A stretch of 64,000 bases of DNA from Luteimonas sp. FCS-9 (GCF_001014645.1 NZ_LASZ01000003.1:186001-250000), one strand, 5' to 3'; shown: positions 25,385 to 35,892, numbered from the stretch's first letter. The notes: generated by a model not told the origin, from the sequence alone. Made by a program: numbers and translations.

Positions 25385-26437
25385 TCAGAGATCGGACACG
25401 GTGCCGCGGCTGGGCGCCTCGCGGCGCCGGCGGATCGCCTCGACGCATTCGCCGACCAGCGCCGGGCCGCGGTACACCAGGCCCGAATAGACCTGGACCA
25501 GCGACGCGCCGGCCGCCATCTTGGTGGCCGCGTCGGCGCCGCAGACGATGCCGCCCACGCCGACCAGCGGGATGCGCTCGGGCAGCCGCGTGCGCAGCTT
25601 GCGCAGCACCGCGGTCGCCCGGTCCATCAGCGGCTCGCCCGACAGGCCGCCGGCCTGTCCGGCAGTGGCGTCGGCCTCGACGCCGGCGCGCGAGATCGTG
25701 GTGTTGGTCGCGATGACGCCGTCGACCGACAGGTCGCCGAGCACCCGGGCCGCCGCCTCGATGTCGCCGTCGTCGAGGTCGGGTGCGATCTTCACCAGCA
25801 CCGGCACGCGGCGCCCGTGCTGCGCCGCCAGCCGTTCCTGCGCCTCGCGCAGCGTGCCCACCAGGCGTCGCAGCGCCTGCTCCTCCTGCAGTTCGCGCAG
25901 GCCCGCGGTGTTGGGCGAGGAGATGTTGACGGTGACGTAGTCGGCCAGCGGGTAGACCCGCTCCAGGCAGAACAGGTAGTCGTCGGCGGCGGCCTCGTTG
26001 GGCGTGTCCTTGTTCTTGCCGATGTTGATGCCCAGCACGCCGTCGCGCTGCGCGCGCCCGACGTTGGCGACCAGCGCATCGACGCCCCGGTTGTTGAAGC
26101 CCAGCCGGTTGATCAGCGCCCGGTGCTGCGGCAGCCGGAACATCCGCGGCTTCGGGTTGCCGTCCTGCGGGCGCGGCGTGACCGTGCCGATCTCGACGAA
26201 GCCGAAGCCCAGCGCGAACAGCGCGTCGATGTGCGCGCCGTCCTTGTCCAGCCCGGCGGCCAGGCCGACCGGGTTGGGGAAGCGCAGGCCGAAGACCTCG
26301 GTCGGCAGCGGCGCCGGCGCGCCGCCGAGCATCGACGTCAGGCCGGCGCGGTGCGCGGCATCGAGCGCGGCCAGCGTCAGGCCATGGGCGCGCTCGGCAT
26401 CGAGCCGGAACAGCAGCGGGCGTGCGAGTCCGTACAT
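25385..26437 (-). CDS. pyrD: Quinone-dependent dihydroorotate dehydrogenase (class 2)
   Basis: PyrD oxidises dihydroorotate to orotate in pyrimidine synthesis using membrane quinone. The 350-residue protein has an N-terminal amphipathic membrane-binding region ([19 protein letters not shown]), the FMN barrel, and the motifs [24 protein letters not shown] and [11 protein letters not shown]. The catalytic Ser lies in [13 protein letters not shown]. Class 2 fits the N-terminal extension. It is 1 bp downstream of a DUF4190 gene and is followed closely by murB, suggesting one multi-gene transcript. Confidence 0.96.
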   Translation of the reverse strand: MYGLARPLLFRLDAERAHGLTLAALDAAHRAGLTSMLGGAPAPLPTEVFGLRFPNPVGLAAGLDKDGAHIDALFALGFGFVEIGTVTPRPQDGNPKPRMFRLPQHRALINRLGFNNRGVDALVANVGRAQRDGVLGINIGKNKDTPNEAAADDYLFCLERVYPLADYVTVNISSPNTAGLRELQEEQALRRLVGTLREAQERLAAQHGRRVPVLVKIAPDLDDGDIEAAARVLGDLSVDGVIATNTTISRAGVEADATAGQAGGLSGEPLMDRATAVLRKLRTRLPERIPLVGVGGIVCGADAATKMAAGASLVQVYSGLVYRGPALVGECVEAIRRRREAPSRGTVSDL

Positions 26438-26438
26438 G

Positions 26439-26705
26439 TCAGCTCGCCGTTCCGAGCCAGACCAGCCCGCCGAAGAATAGCAGCAGCACCGCGATGCCGA
26501 CGAGCGTCGCGGCGAACTGCACGTAGCCCAGCACCAGGCCGGCGACGGCCATGCCGTCGCCGTCGAGCTCGGGCGTGCGGCGGATCTCCGCGCGGGCCAG
26601 GTGGCCGGTGATCACGGCCACCAGGCTGCCCAGCCACGGCAGCAGGCTCCAGCCCAGCAGGCCGCAGACCAGGCTGGTGACCGCCAGGGGGCTGGTCCGT
26701 CTCAC
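26439..26705 (-). CDS. DUF4190-domain small membrane protein
   Basis: This 88-residue protein has two hydrophobic helices (about 8-34 and 52-84) joined by the [21 protein letters not shown]-type loop, the pattern of DUF4190. It is read from a GTG codon at 26705 that overlaps the aldehyde dehydrogenase stop by 4 bp (GTGA), which supports both the start and coupling. Function is unknown; the loop signature is common next to unrelated genes. It ends 1 bp before pyrD. Confidence 0.72.
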   Translation of the reverse strand: MRRTSPLAVTSLVCGLLGWSLLPWLGSLVAVITGHLARAEIRRTPELDGDGMAVAGLVLGYVQFAATLVGIAVLLLFFGGLVWLGTAS

Positions 26706-28237
26706 AGGTCGAACTTGATGCCCTGGGCCAGGGGCAGCGCGTCGGAGTAGTTGATGGTGTTGGTCTGCCGGCGCATGTAGGCGCGCCAGGCGTCGGAGCC
26801 TGATTCGCGGCCGCCGCCGGTCTCCTTCTCGCCGCCGAACGCGCCGCCGATCTCGGCGCCCGAGGTGCCGATGTTGACGTTGGCGATGCCGCAGTCCGAA
26901 CCGCGTGCCGAGAGGAACCGCTCGGACGCCTTGAGGTCGTTGGTGAAGATCGCCGACGACAGGCCCTGCGGCACGTCGTTCTGCATGTCGATCGCCTCGT
27001 CGAGGTTCTCGTACTTCATGACGTAGAGGATCGGCGCGAAGGTCTCGGTCTGCACGACCTCGGCGTCGTTCGACAGGCCGGTGACGATCGTCGGCAGCAC
27101 GAAGAAGCCCTTGCGGTCGTCGAGCGCCTGTCCGCCGCTCTCGATCGTGCCGCCCGCGGCCTTCGCCTTTTCGATCGCCGCCAGATACGCCTCCACCGCC
27201 TCGCGCGAGTTCAGCGGGCCCATCAGGTTGGCCGCGTCGGTGGGATCGCCGATCCGCGACTCGACCTGCGCGTAGGCGGTCTTGAGCTTGGCCAGCACGT
27301 CGTCGAAGATCGAGGCGTGCACGAACAGCCGGCGCGTGGTCGTGCAGCGCTGGCCGGCGGTGCCGACCGCGCCGAACACGATCGCCGGGATCGCCAGCTT
27401 CAGATCGGCGGAAGGGTCCACGATGATCGCGTTGTTGCCGCCGAGCTCGAGCAGCGAGCGGCCCATGCGACGCGCGACGCGCTCGCCGACCATGCGGCCG
27501 ACCCGGGTCGAACCGGTGAAGCTGACCAGCGCGATGCGCCGGTCGTCGACGAAGGCCTGGGCGAGGTCGCTGCCGGCGTCGTTGAACAGGAAGAAGATGT
27601 CCGGGAAACCACCGGCGCGGAGCGCCTCGTTGCAGATCTTCATCGACGCGATCGCCGACAGCGGCGTCTTCGGCGACGGCTTCCAGATCGTGACGTTGCC
27701 GCAGACCGCGGCGACGAAGCTGTTCCAGGCCCAGACCGCGACCGGGAAGTTGAACGCGCTGATCACGCCGACCAGGCCCAGCGGGTGCCACTGCTCGTAC
27801 ATGCGGTGGCCGGGGCGCTCGGAATGCATCGTCAGGCCGTAGAGCTGGCGCGACAGACCGACGGCGAACTCGCCGATGTCGATCATCTCCTGCACCTCGC
27901 CGTCGCCCTCGGGCTTGGACTTGCCCATCTCCAGCGCGACCAGCGAGCCGAGCGCGTCCTTGTGCGTGCGCAGCGCCTCGGCGCACAGCCGGATCGCCTC
28001 GCCGCGGCGCGGGGCCGGCGTCGCGCGCCACTCGCGGAATGCGGCCTGGGCGCGGGTCACGAGGGTCTCGTAGTCGGCCTGCGAGGTCGCCAGCACCTGC
28101 GCCAGCGACTCGCCGCTGGCCGGGTTCACCGGCGACAGCGTGCCGGCGCCGGCGCCCTGCGCCCATTCGCCGTTGCCAAGGTAGGTGCCCGATTCGGTGG
28201 CATCGAGGCCGAGCGCGGTGAGGACGGGATGGGACAT
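26702..28237 (-). CDS. amaB: L-aminoadipate-6-semialdehyde dehydrogenase (ALDH7 family)
   Basis: This 511-residue NAD-dependent aldehyde dehydrogenase is of the antiquitin type. It probably oxidises aminoadipate semialdehyde (in equilibrium with piperideine-6-carboxylate) in lysine breakdown. Catalytic Cys lies in GTAGQRCTTTRRLF and catalytic Glu in SLLELGGNNA. The ALDH7-type ending ETGGGRESGSDAWRAYMRR is diagnostic. Residues for NAD binding (FTGSTRVGR) are intact. GcdH, encoded about 15 kb away on the other strand, acts later in the same pathway. The upstream tRNA-Arg is separately transcribed. Confidence 0.88.
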   Translation of the reverse strand: MSHPVLTALGLDATESGTYLGNGEWAQGAGAGTLSPVNPASGESLAQVLATSQADYETLVTRAQAAFREWRATPAPRRGEAIRLCAEALRTHKDALGSLVALEMGKSKPEGDGEVQEMIDIGEFAVGLSRQLYGLTMHSERPGHRMYEQWHPLGLVGVISAFNFPVAVWAWNSFVAAVCGNVTIWKPSPKTPLSAIASMKICNEALRAGGFPDIFFLFNDAGSDLAQAFVDDRRIALVSFTGSTRVGRMVGERVARRMGRSLLELGGNNAIIVDPSADLKLAIPAIVFGAVGTAGQRCTTTRRLFVHASIFDDVLAKLKTAYAQVESRIGDPTDAANLMGPLNSREAVEAYLAAIEKAKAAGGTIESGGQALDDRKGFFVLPTIVTGLSNDAEVVQTETFAPILYVMKYENLDEAIDMQNDVPQGLSSAIFTNDLKASERFLSARGSDCGIANVNIGTSGAEIGGAFGGEKETGGGRESGSDAWRAYMRRQTNTINYSDALPLAQGIKFDL

Positions 28238-28338
28238 CGCGGAAAGCTCCTGGTATGCGCCGGCGCCGCGCGGGGCGGCGATGGCGAGAAAGCGGGACGC
28301 GACGCGGCACGACGGTCGCTGGGGGATGGTCGCGGAAC

Positions 28339-28415
28339 TGGCGACCCCGGCACGATTCGAACGTGCGACCTTCCCCTTAGGAGGGGGATGCTCTATCCAG
28401 CTGAGCTACGGGGCC
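28339..28415 (-). tRNA. tRNA-Arg, anticodon CCT
   Basis: This is a 77-nt tRNA on the minus strand with an encoded CCA end. The acceptor stem pairs over 7 bp (one G-U), the D arm is GCTC/GAGC, and the anticodon stem is TCCCC/GGGGA with loop CTCCTAA, so the anticodon is CCT (reads AGG). The T arm has GCACG/CGTGC around TTCGAAT. It is a rare-codon arginine tRNA. Confidence 0.96.
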
Positions 28416-28477
28416 GTGCGGTCCGGGATTTTCGCATGCGCGGGGCGGATTCCAAAGCGCGGGTGGGGGAGGGGCGG

Positions 28478-29140
28478 TCAGTCCTGCTCGAACCGCTTCA
28501 CCTCGGCGACCAACTGTCGGCTGCGCCGGATCGCGTGCATGCCGTCGCCGCATCGTTCCCGGACACCCTCGGACGCAGGCCCGGCGATCCGGGTCGCCGA
28601 GCGCCAGATCCAGGCCCAGGTCGCGATCAGGCCGATCGCGCCGATCGCGAGACTGGCCCAGACCCAGGCCGCGGTCGGCGCGTTTGCGCCGCTAGCGCGC
28701 AGGCCTGCGATCGCGACCACGACCAGCACCCAGGCGATCCACCACGGCGTGCCGCACACGACCATGTTGAGCGTCTGTGCGCGCAGCAACTGCGCGAGCC
28801 GCTTCTGGATGCGGACCACGGGCGCGTCGTAGTCGATGGCAGCGGCGAGCGACAGCGTCGTCGCGGCGCCGATCAAGGTCAGGACGCCGAACCCGTGGAC
28901 GGCCAGGCCCGCGGCCAGGAAGCCCGGCGCATCGAACTGGCGTGTCCAGCAGGCGGCGCCGAGCCACGCCAGCGCGACCCCGAGCGCCAGTTGCAGCCAT
29001 TGGCCGACGAGCAGGGGACGCAATCCGCGACGTGCCTGCCGCAGCCGGTCGTCGCGCAGCAGGTCGAGCTGGATGCGCTCCTGCCTGGCCAGGCGGCGTT
29101 CGAGCGATTGCCAGGCGGTCTTGAGGTCATCGTGTTCCAT
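28478..29140 (-). CDS. Membrane protein partner of the ECF sigma factor
   Basis: This 220-residue protein has a charged N-terminus (DDLKTAWQSLERRLARQERIQLDLLR) and four hydrophobic helices (about 40-60, 68-90, 122-145, 153-175), then a cytoplasmic tail. I do not recognise its family beyond membrane proteins next to ECF sigma factors. It starts 14 bp after the sigma gene stop, so it could be an anti-sigma factor. However, no zinc-binding anti-sigma (ZAS) motif is visible, so this function is inferred only from position. Confidence 0.6.
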   Translation of the reverse strand: MEHDDLKTAWQSLERRLARQERIQLDLLRDDRLRQARRGLRPLLVGQWLQLALGVALAWLGAACWTRQFDAPGFLAAGLAVHGFGVLTLIGAATTLSLAAAIDYDAPVVRIQKRLAQLLRAQTLNMVVCGTPWWIAWVLVVVAIAGLRASGANAPTAAWVWASLAIGAIGLIATWAWIWRSATRIAGPASEGVRERCGDGMHAIRRSRQLVAEVKRFEQD

Positions 29141-29154
29141 CGCAGGCTCCCGGG

Positions 29155-29694
29155 TCAGAGTTCGTCGCGGATGCGCTGGCGCAGCCGGCCGATCTTGGTG
29201 GCGACATTGGTTTCGGTCAGGCCGAGCACCTCGGCGGTTTCGCGGTGGTTGCGGCCGTCGAGGTAGAGCAACAGCAACGCGCGGTCGAGCGGCCGTTGCG
29301 CATGGATGAAGCGGTACAGCGCGCGGACCTGCTGCTCGGCCTGCGGATCGGCGGCGTTCGGGTCCGCGATGTCGTGCAGCGCCGGGTCGAACGGCACCGC
29401 ATGGCGGCTGCGCAGCCCGACGCGCCGGACGCGCGTGATCGCGACGTTGAGCGCAATCCGGTACAGCCACGTGGGGAAGGGCCGCGCCGGGTCGTACCGC
29501 GGCCAGGCCAGCCACGCCTGGGTCGCGATCTCCTGCGCGAGGTCGGCGCGGTCGTCCGGATCGCGACAGTAGCTCGCGGCGATGGTCGCGACGATGCTGC
29601 GATGCGCGTCGAACGATTCGGCGAACCGATCGCGATCGTCCTGGGGCCGCGCGGTCGGAAGCGGGGGCATCGCGGGGTCGATGGTGTCGGGCAT
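29155..29694 (-). CDS. ECF-type RNA polymerase sigma factor
   Basis: This 179-residue sigma-70-family factor has a region 2 domain (about 23-90, DRADLAQEIATQAWLAWPRYDPARPFPTWLYRIALNVA, with the helix-2 core) and a region 4 helix-turn-helix (about 130-176, DGRNHRETAEVLGLTETNVATKIGRLRQRI). No region 3 is present, so it is an ECF. The start is the ATG giving MPDTIDPAMPP; an ATG eight codons later is possible. The co-directional downstream membrane gene is probably its regulator. The signal is unknown. Confidence 0.85.
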   Translation of the reverse strand: MPDTIDPAMPPLPTARPQDDRDRFAESFDAHRSIVATIAASYCRDPDDRADLAQEIATQAWLAWPRYDPARPFPTWLYRIALNVAITRVRRVGLRSRHAVPFDPALHDIADPNAADPQAEQQVRALYRFIHAQRPLDRALLLLYLDGRNHRETAEVLGLTETNVATKIGRLRQRIRDEL

Positions 29695-29764
29695 GCAGGA
29701 TGGTTCGCGCCATGGCGGCGGACATCACACGCCTGGGAGAAGATCTTCGCTCAGGTGCCGCCGC

Positions 29765-32700
29765 TCAGTGGAAATCGCGGGAGGGCAGCGGCATCGTGCC
29801 GAGCAGGTCGCTGAGGTCGTGCAGGTCGCCGGCGATGAGGTGGGCGACGCCGTCGACCCGCTCCCAGCGGCCGCGTACGGCGAGCAGCCGGGATTCGAGC
29901 AGGGCGCGCCGGCGGCGGATCGCCAGGTGCGGCCAGACGATGACGTTGATCATGCCGGTCTCGTCCTCGAGGGTGACGAAGATCGTGCCCTTGGCCGTGG
30001 CCGGGCGCTGGCGCTGCGTGACCAGGCCGGCGACGTGGACGCCGCTGCCGTGGCGCCGGGCCTGCAGCTCGCGCAGGCCGATGATCCGGCGCGCGGCCAT
30101 CTGCGGGCGCAGCAGCGCCATCGGGTGCGGGCCCAGGCTCAGGCCCAGGGCGCGATAGTCGGACAGGATCTCCTCGCCGGCGGCGGGCGCGGGCAGGGCG
30201 ACGTCGACCTCGTCGGGACTGCCGGGCAGCAACGGGCGCCGCTGCTCGATGCCGGCGACCGCCCAGCGCGCGGCGTTGCGGTGGCCGGCCAGGCCGCGCA
30301 GCGCATCGGCCTCGGCCAGCGCCTGGCGCGCCTTGGCGTCGAGGCCGGCGCGCAGGACCAGGTCGGCGATGTCGGCGAACGGGCGCCGGGCGCGTTCGCC
30401 GACGATGCGGTGCGCGGCCGGCTCGGGCAGCCCCGCGACCAGGCGCAGGCCCAGCCGGATCGCCGGCTGGACGCCCGGATCGGTGTCGCTGCGCCAGGGC
30501 CGGCCGCCGACCAGCGTGCTGTCGTGGTCGCTGTGCAGCACGTCGACCGGCAGCACCTCGATGCGGGCGCGCTGCGCGCTGCCGCGGCGCGCGTCCTGCA
30601 CGATCTGGCTGGGCGAATAGAAGCCCATCGGCTGGGCGTTGAGCAGGCCGCAGGCGAACGCGGCCGGCTCGTGGCGCTTGAGCCAGCAACTGGCGTAGAC
30701 CAGCTTGGCGAACGAGGCGGCGTGGCTCTGCGGGAAGCCGTAGGAGCCGAAGCCCTTGATCTGGTCGAAGATCTGGTCGATGAATGCCTGCGAATAGTTC
30801 TTCGCCAGCATGCGCTCGCGCACCCGCACCCGGTGCTGCTCCATGTCGCCGCCGCGCCGCCAGGCCGCCATCGAGCGCCGCAGGTGGTCGGCCTCGCTGT
30901 CGGTGTAATTGGCCGCTTTCATCAGCAGTTCCATGACCTGCTCCTGGAACAGCGGCACGCCGAGGGTGGGTTCGAGAATGCTGCGGATCTCGTCGTTGGG
31001 ATAGTCGACCGCCTCGCGGCCCTGCCGCCGGCGCAGATAGGGATGCACCATGTCGCCCTGGATCGGACCGGGGCGCACGATCGCCACTTCCACGACCAGG
31101 TCGTAGAAGCACTTCGGCTTGAGCCGCGGCAGCATCGCCATCTGCGCGCGCGATTCGATCTGGAACACGCCGACGGTGTCGGCGATCTGGATCATCTTGT
31201 ACGTGGCGTCGTCCTCGGTAGGCAGGGTCGCGAGCGCGAAGTCCCGTCCGCGATGGCCGCGCACCAGGTCGAGCGTCTTGCGGATGCAGGTCAGCATGCC
31301 CAGGGCGAGGCAGTCGACCTTGAGCAGCTTCATCGTTTCCAGGTCGTCCTTCTCCCACTGGATGATGGTGCGATCGGCCATCGCCGCGTTCTCGACCGGG
31401 ACCAGATGCGAGAGCGGGGCATCGGAAATGACGAAACCGCCGACGTGCTGCGACAGGTGCCGCGGATGGCCGCGCAACTGCTCGGTCACCAGCAGGATCC
31501 TGCGGATCAGCGGGTTGTGCAGGTCGAAGCCCGCCTCGGCGATGCGCTGTTCCATCGGCGTGTCGCCGTTGCCCCAGCCGTAGCAGGTGGCCAGCAGCGC
31601 GATCTGGTCGTCGGGCAGGCCGAAGGCCTTGGCGACATCGCGCACGGCGCTCTTGCCGCGGTAGCTGATCACCGTCGCCGCGAGCGCGGCCCGCTCGCGG
31701 CCGTACTTGGCGTAGACGTACTGGATGACTTCCTCGCGCCGCTGGTGCTCGAAGTCGACGTCGATATCGGGCGGCTCGTCGCGGTGCTCGGACAGGAAGC
31801 GTGCCATCAGCAGCCGGGTCTCGTCGGGATTCACCGACGTGATGCCCAGCGCGTAGCAGACCGCCGAGTTCGCCGATGAGCCGCGGCCCTGGCACAGGAT
31901 CTGCCGATCGCGGGCGAACGCGACGATGTCGGCCACGGTCAGAAAGAAGGCCTCGTAGCCCTTGCGGGCGATCAGCGCGAGCTCGAATTCGATCAGGTCG
32001 CGCACCTGGGGCGTGGGGCCGTCGGGCCAGCGGTTAACGATGCCGCGCTCGGTCAGCGCCCGCAGCCAGGTGGTCGGGGTGTGGCCGTCGGGGACGAGCT
32101 CGACCGGGTAGTCGTAGCGGATGCTGCGCAGCTCGAAGGTGCAGCGCGCCGCCAGTGCCGCGGCCGCCTCCATCAGCGCCGCGCCGTAGATGTTGCCCAG
32201 CGCGCGCCGCGTGCGCAGGTGGCGCTCGCCGTTGCGGAACAGGTGCGCGCCGCAGTCGGCCAGCGGGGTGTTGCGGGCGATCGCGGTGATCGTGTCCTGC
32301 AGCATGCGCTCGCGCCGGGTGGCCATGTGCGCATCGCCGCTGGCCAGCGCCGGCAGCCCGAGCGCGCGCGACAGCGCCAACAGCGCGTCCAGGCGCGCGG
32401 CGTCGTCGCGCTCGCGGTGCAGCTCCACGGCCAGATGGGCGCGCGCGCCGAACGTCGCGTGCAGCCAGCGGCCCTCGTCCGGATCGGGCGTCTCGCCCGG
32501 CAGCCACAGCGCGAACAGCCCCTCGGCATCGCCCTGCAGCACGTCGGCCACGTCCTCGCGCGTGAGCCGGTAGCGGCCCTTGCCGGCGGCGCGCCGCCCC
32601 CGGGTGATCAGCGCGCACAGCGTGCGGTAGCCGGCGATCGTCTCGACCAGCAGCACGCAGCGCAGGCCGTCGACGAGCCGGAACTCGCTGCCGACGACCA

Positions 32701-33010
32701 GCTTGAGGCCGGTGCCTTCGGAGGCCTCGAGTGCGCGCACGATCCCGGCCAGCGAGCATTCGTCGGTGATCGCCAGCGCCTCGTAGCCGCAGTGCAGCGC
32801 ACGCCGGAACAACTGTTCGGCATCGGAGGCGCCGCGCAGGAACGAGAAATCCGACAGGCAGTGCAGCTCGGCGTACGGCGGCGATCCGGCATCGCGCGCA
32901 TCGGGGGCGACGGCGTCGTTGGCCGCCTCGCGCAACCGGTGCGCGACCGACCACGCCCGCGGCGGCTGGCCGCCGGGCGTGTCGCGGTCGACGCCGTCGA
33001 TCGGGGTCAT
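29765..33010 (-). CDS. dnaE2: Error-prone DNA polymerase DnaE2
   Basis: DnaE2 is a C-family polymerase of 1081 residues that performs SOS-induced translesion synthesis with ImuA and ImuB. The PHP domain occupies about residues 40-270 ([24 protein letters not shown]). The polymerase core holds the catalytic aspartates in [10 protein letters not shown] and the [13 protein letters not shown] finger region, and an OB-fold follows (about residues 950-1060). It is the last gene of a four-gene SOS cassette starting at lexA. The start at 33010 (MTPIDGV) is used because the longer frame runs into imuB. Confidence 0.95.
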   Translation of the reverse strand: MTPIDGVDRDTPGGQPPRAWSVAHRLREAANDAVAPDARDAGSPPYAELHCLSDFSFLRGASDAEQLFRRALHCGYEALAITDECSLAGIVRALEASEGTGLKLVVGSEFRLVDGLRCVLLVETIAGYRTLCALITRGRRAAGKGRYRLTREDVADVLQGDAEGLFALWLPGETPDPDEGRWLHATFGARAHLAVELHRERDDAARLDALLALSRALGLPALASGDAHMATRRERMLQDTITAIARNTPLADCGAHLFRNGERHLRTRRALGNIYGAALMEAAAALAARCTFELRSIRYDYPVELVPDGHTPTTWLRALTERGIVNRWPDGPTPQVRDLIEFELALIARKGYEAFFLTVADIVAFARDRQILCQGRGSSANSAVCYALGITSVNPDETRLLMARFLSEHRDEPPDIDVDFEHQRREEVIQYVYAKYGRERAALAATVISYRGKSAVRDVAKAFGLPDDQIALLATCYGWGNGDTPMEQRIAEAGFDLHNPLIRRILLVTEQLRGHPRHLSQHVGGFVISDAPLSHLVPVENAAMADRTIIQWEKDDLETMKLLKVDCLALGMLTCIRKTLDLVRGHRGRDFALATLPTEDDATYKMIQIADTVGVFQIESRAQMAMLPRLKPKCFYDLVVEVAIVRPGPIQGDMVHPYLRRRQGREAVDYPNDEIRSILEPTLGVPLFQEQVMELLMKAANYTDSEADHLRRSMAAWRRGGDMEQHRVRVRERMLAKNYSQAFIDQIFDQIKGFGSYGFPQSHAASFAKLVYASCWLKRHEPAAFACGLLNAQPMGFYSPSQIVQDARRGSAQRARIEVLPVDVLHSDHDSTLVGGRPWRSDTDPGVQPAIRLGLRLVAGLPEPAAHRIVGERARRPFADIADLVLRAGLDAKARQALAEADALRGLAGHRNAARWAVAGIEQRRPLLPGSPDEVDVALPAPAAGEEILSDYRALGLSLGPHPMALLRPQMAARRIIGLRELQARRHGSGVHVAGLVTQRQRPATAKGTIFVTLEDETGMINVIVWPHLAIRRRRALLESRLLAVRGRWERVDGVAHLIAGDLHDLSDLLGTMPLPSRDFH

Positions 33011-33125
33011 CGCGGTCGTCCCCGGCGCACCGGCCTGCGCCCGGGAGGCGGGCCGCAAGTGGCGCGTCGACGCACACGCGGCGCATCGGCCGGGCCGGAC
33101 AGGCCGAACGCAGCCGGCGTGCCGG

Positions 33126-34544
33126 TCATGCGAACCATCCGTGCAGCATCCAGCCCTCGCGTTCGCCGACGGGCACGAACGCCCAGGCGCGCTGCCCGCT
33201 CGAGGTCTCGACGCAGTAGTAGTCCCGGCGCGCGTCGCCATCGTCCCACCAGCCGCTTTCCAGCCGTTCGGGCCCGGAGAGCACGCGCAGGCGCGGATCG
33301 CGCAGCGGGACGGGCTCGGGCAGCAGCCAGGCCGGGCGGGGCGGCCGGGGCGGGGCGGTCTCGATGGCGACGTCGTCGCCGGCCACGCGCCGCCAGGCGC
33401 GTTCGGGGCGCGGGTCGCCGGCCGGCGCGACGCGATGCACGGCATCGTCGCCGAGCCGGGCGCGCAGGCGCTCGCGCAGCTGCGGCCAGTCCACGGCCTG
33501 CTGCGGGCGCGGGTCGAACAGGTCGCGGCTGGCCGGCACGAACGGCGGCAACTGACGGGCGACCAGGCCCAGCGCGACGACCGGGCGGTCGACCCCGGTG
33601 CGCTCGAGCCGGCTGCGCGCCAGCTCGAACAGCAGTGCCGGGTCGCGCTCGGGCGCGAGCAGGCCGACCTCGACCTCGGTCCGGCCGCTGGCGTGCTCGA
33701 GCCGGAGCGTGAAGCGCTGCACGCCGCCGTCGCGGATCGACAGGTAGGTCGCCAGGTCGCCGGTCAGCCGGCGCAGCGGGAACAGCAGCGCAGTGTGGCT
33801 CTCGACCTCGTAGCCCAGCTCGACGAGGGCATCGAAGCGGTCGGGGGGGACGTAGCAGTCGAGCGGATCGTCGACGTCGCCGTAGAGCCGGTCGAGGTGG
33901 TCGAGCACCGCGACCCCGCAGCGCCGCCGCAGCGCATCGCGCGGCAGGCCGCGCACGTCGGCGAGCCGGCGCAGGCCCATGCGGTGCAGGCGCTCGCCGG
34001 CGTCGTCGGGCAACGCAGCACGCCGCACCGGGGCGCGGTCGAGCAATGCCCGCAACGCGCCCGGCTCGGTCACCGCCAGGCCGTCGCGCAACCCGGCGAG
34101 CACGCGCGCCGCGCGCGGCGTCGGCGCCAGTGCGATGCGGTGCCGGAAGCCGAGCGTGTCGAGTTCCTGGCGCAGCCGGTGCTCGAACGTCGGCCACGGC
34201 CCGAACAGGCGGAAGCTCGCCCGGGCCTCGAGCACGATCGCGCGCGGCCACTGCGCGCTGACCAGCGAGCTGTGGCGATAGGCCCAGGCGGCGAGGAAGC
34301 GCTGGCAGCGGGCCTCGGCCCCGGGATCGTGGTCCTCGGTGCGCACATCGGCCAGCAGCGCGTGCGCCGCCGACAGCCGCATGCCGGGTTTCAGGCCGGC
34401 GCGGGCCGCAGCGGCGTTGACCGCGTGCAGGCGCCGCAACTGCGCCGGGCCCTCGACCAGCGCCAGCGGCGCATCGGGATCGTCCAGGCGGCGCAGGACG
34501 GCGTCGAGCGCCAGTTGCGGCAACAGCAGGCAGGTCCAGAGCAT
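33126..34544 (-). CDS. imuB: ImuB, Y-family polymerase-like mutasome scaffold
   Basis: ImuB is a catalytically inactive Y-family protein that binds the beta clamp and recruits DnaE2 and ImuA. The 472-residue protein has the Y-family palm and finger region (about 1-260, [26 protein letters not shown] and the HhH-like [21 protein letters not shown]), with no set of acidic catalytic residues. It continues into a C-terminal extension with [19 protein letters not shown]. It starts 111 bp after the imuA stop and ends 115 bp before dnaE2. Confidence 0.9.
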   Translation of the reverse strand: MLWTCLLLPQLALDAVLRRLDDPDAPLALVEGPAQLRRLHAVNAAAARAGLKPGMRLSAAHALLADVRTEDHDPGAEARCQRFLAAWAYRHSSLVSAQWPRAIVLEARASFRLFGPWPTFEHRLRQELDTLGFRHRIALAPTPRAARVLAGLRDGLAVTEPGALRALLDRAPVRRAALPDDAGERLHRMGLRRLADVRGLPRDALRRRCGVAVLDHLDRLYGDVDDPLDCYVPPDRFDALVELGYEVESHTALLFPLRRLTGDLATYLSIRDGGVQRFTLRLEHASGRTEVEVGLLAPERDPALLFELARSRLERTGVDRPVVALGLVARQLPPFVPASRDLFDPRPQQAVDWPQLRERLRARLGDDAVHRVAPAGDPRPERAWRRVAGDDVAIETAPPRPPRPAWLLPEPVPLRDPRLRVLSGPERLESGWWDDGDARRDYYCVETSSGQRAWAFVPVGEREGWMLHGWFA

Positions 34545-34655
34545 GGCCGGCTCACGCCTGGGCGCAGGACGTGGCGCGCTGTGTCGCGCACGGAACCGGC
34601 AGGACATGCGGCCGCGCGGCAGGGACGGCGCGGCGCACGGGCGGGCGCGGGGCCA

Positions 34656-35270
34656 TCAGTGTGCCACCCGGATCGGGCGTGCCGGCGGCTGCGCGCCGCG
34701 GCACTTGCGCACCTGCCAGGCCTCGTCGGCGGGCAGGTATTCCAGCCGCAGCGCGGCGGGCGAGGCATTGACCGCGTGCCGGCGGTCGCGCACGGCGAAG
34801 GCGCAGCAGTCGCCCGCGTCGGCCGCGACCTGCAGCCGGCGCAGCGCGCGGTCGTCGGCGGTCCGCGGCCAGCCGAGCACCGCCGCGCACGCGCCGCTGC
34901 GCAGGCACTGCTCGAACGCCCACAGCGCGTCGCGCGGCGGCGCGGCGACGATCTCCAGCCGGGCCAGGTCGACGCCGCCAGCCTGCCAGGCCGGCGCGTA
35001 GGCGACGTAGGGCGGATCGACCAGCACCACGCGCCCGCCGGCGGCGGTCATGCGTGCCAGCGCCGGCAGCAGCAGCGTGATCTCGCCGACGCCGTCGGCC
35101 GGCAGCAGCAGTTCGGTCAGCGCGCCGCGCGGCCAGCCGCGGTCGGGCAGCACCGCATCGAGCGCAGGTACGCCGCTCGGCTCGCCGTCGCCGGCGGCCG
35201 CCGTCCCGCGGCCGGCGTGCCAGACCGTGCGTGCGGCCAGCAGTGCGTCGAGGGGCAGGACCTGGCCCAT
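34656..35270 (-). CDS. imuA: ImuA, RecA-like mutagenesis protein
   Basis: ImuA is a RecA-related protein that completes the ImuA-ImuB-DnaE2 mutasome. The 204-residue protein has a RecA/SulA-type core (WPRGALTELLLPADGVGEITLLLPALARMTAAGGRVVLVDPPYVAYAPAW) with a degenerate Walker A, followed by LRSGACAAVLGWPR and a C-terminal RLEYLPADEAW. The start ATG overlaps the lexA stop by 1 bp (TGATG), showing translational coupling. RecA itself is not in the window. Confidence 0.88.
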   Translation of the reverse strand: MGQVLPLDALLAARTVWHAGRGTAAAGDGEPSGVPALDAVLPDRGWPRGALTELLLPADGVGEITLLLPALARMTAAGGRVVLVDPPYVAYAPAWQAGGVDLARLEIVAAPPRDALWAFEQCLRSGACAAVLGWPRTADDRALRRLQVAADAGDCCAFAVRDRRHAVNASPAALRLEYLPADEAWQVRKCRGAQPPARPIRVAH

Positions 35271-35875
35271 CAGCCCTGCCGCACCAGTCCGCAGAACAGG
35301 CCTTCGATCGCGAAATCGGCGCCCGGCGGCACCACGATCGGCGCGTAGGCCGGGTTGCGCGCCAGCAGGCGGATGCCGTCGGCGTCGCGCCGCAGCCGCT
35401 TGATCGTCAGTTCGCCGTCGAGCCGGGCGACGACGGTCTGCCCGTCGCGCGCATCGGCGCTGCGGTGCACGCCGACCAGGTCGCCGTCGAGGATGCCGTC
35501 GTCGATCATCGAGTCGCCCTGGACCTGCAGCAGGTAGTCGGGCCGCAGCGAGAACACCCCGCGGTCGAGCCACAGCTGGCGGTCGATCCCGATGTCGGCC
35601 CCGATCGGCACGCCCGCCGCGACCCGGCCCAGCACGGGCAGTGCCAGCAGCGGCGGGCGCGCGTCCTCGCCGGGCAGGGCCAGGCCGCGCTTGTGGTGCG
35701 GGCGCGCCTCGAGCAGGCCGATCGCGGTCAGGGCCTGCACGTGCTTGTGCGCGGCGCTGCGCGAAGCGAAGCCGAAGTGCGTGGCGATCTCGGCCAGGCT
35801 CGGCGGCCGGCCGGCACGGATGCGGTCGCGGACGAAGGCCAGCACGGCGGCGCGTTGGGGCGGGAGCGAAGACAT
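35270..35875 (-). CDS. lexA: LexA repressor heading the imuAB-dnaE2 cassette (LexA2 type)
   Basis: LexA represses SOS genes and cleaves itself when RecA is activated. The 201-residue protein has an N-terminal winged helix (FGFASRSAAHKHVQALTAIGLLE, about 34-56), an Ala87-Gly88 cleavage bond in VAAGVP and a peptidase domain with Ser122 (GDSM) and Lys159 (ELTIKR). It leads the imuA-imuB-dnaE2 operon, as do LexA2-type repressors. A palindromic operator sits against its start. The alternative ATG at 35884 (MYTMSS) is possible and has a better-placed GGAA upstream. Confidence 0.94.
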   Translation of the reverse strand: MSSLPPQRAAVLAFVRDRIRAGRPPSLAEIATHFGFASRSAAHKHVQALTAIGLLEARPHHKRGLALPGEDARPPLLALPVLGRVAAGVPIGADIGIDRQLWLDRGVFSLRPDYLLQVQGDSMIDDGILDGDLVGVHRSADARDGQTVVARLDGELTIKRLRRDADGIRLLARNPAYAPIVVPPGADFAIEGLFCGLVRQG

Positions 35876-35876
35876 G

Positions 35877-35892
35877 GTGTACATTTGTACAC
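35877..35892. promoter_or_regulatory. LexA operator at the lexA start
   Basis: The 16-bp site gtgtacatttgtacac consists of 7-bp inverted half-sites around a TT centre and contains GTAC-N4-GTAC. From memory this resembles the operator recognised by LexA2 of Pseudomonas putida (GTAC-N4-GTGC) rather than the enterobacterial box. It lies 1 bp from the lexA ATG, so bound LexA would cover the ribosome-binding or start region. Confidence 0.75.

Noticed and set aside
29695-29764. Possible terminator between the sigma factor and dnaE2
   Set aside because: No stable GC stem with a T-run was found on inspection.
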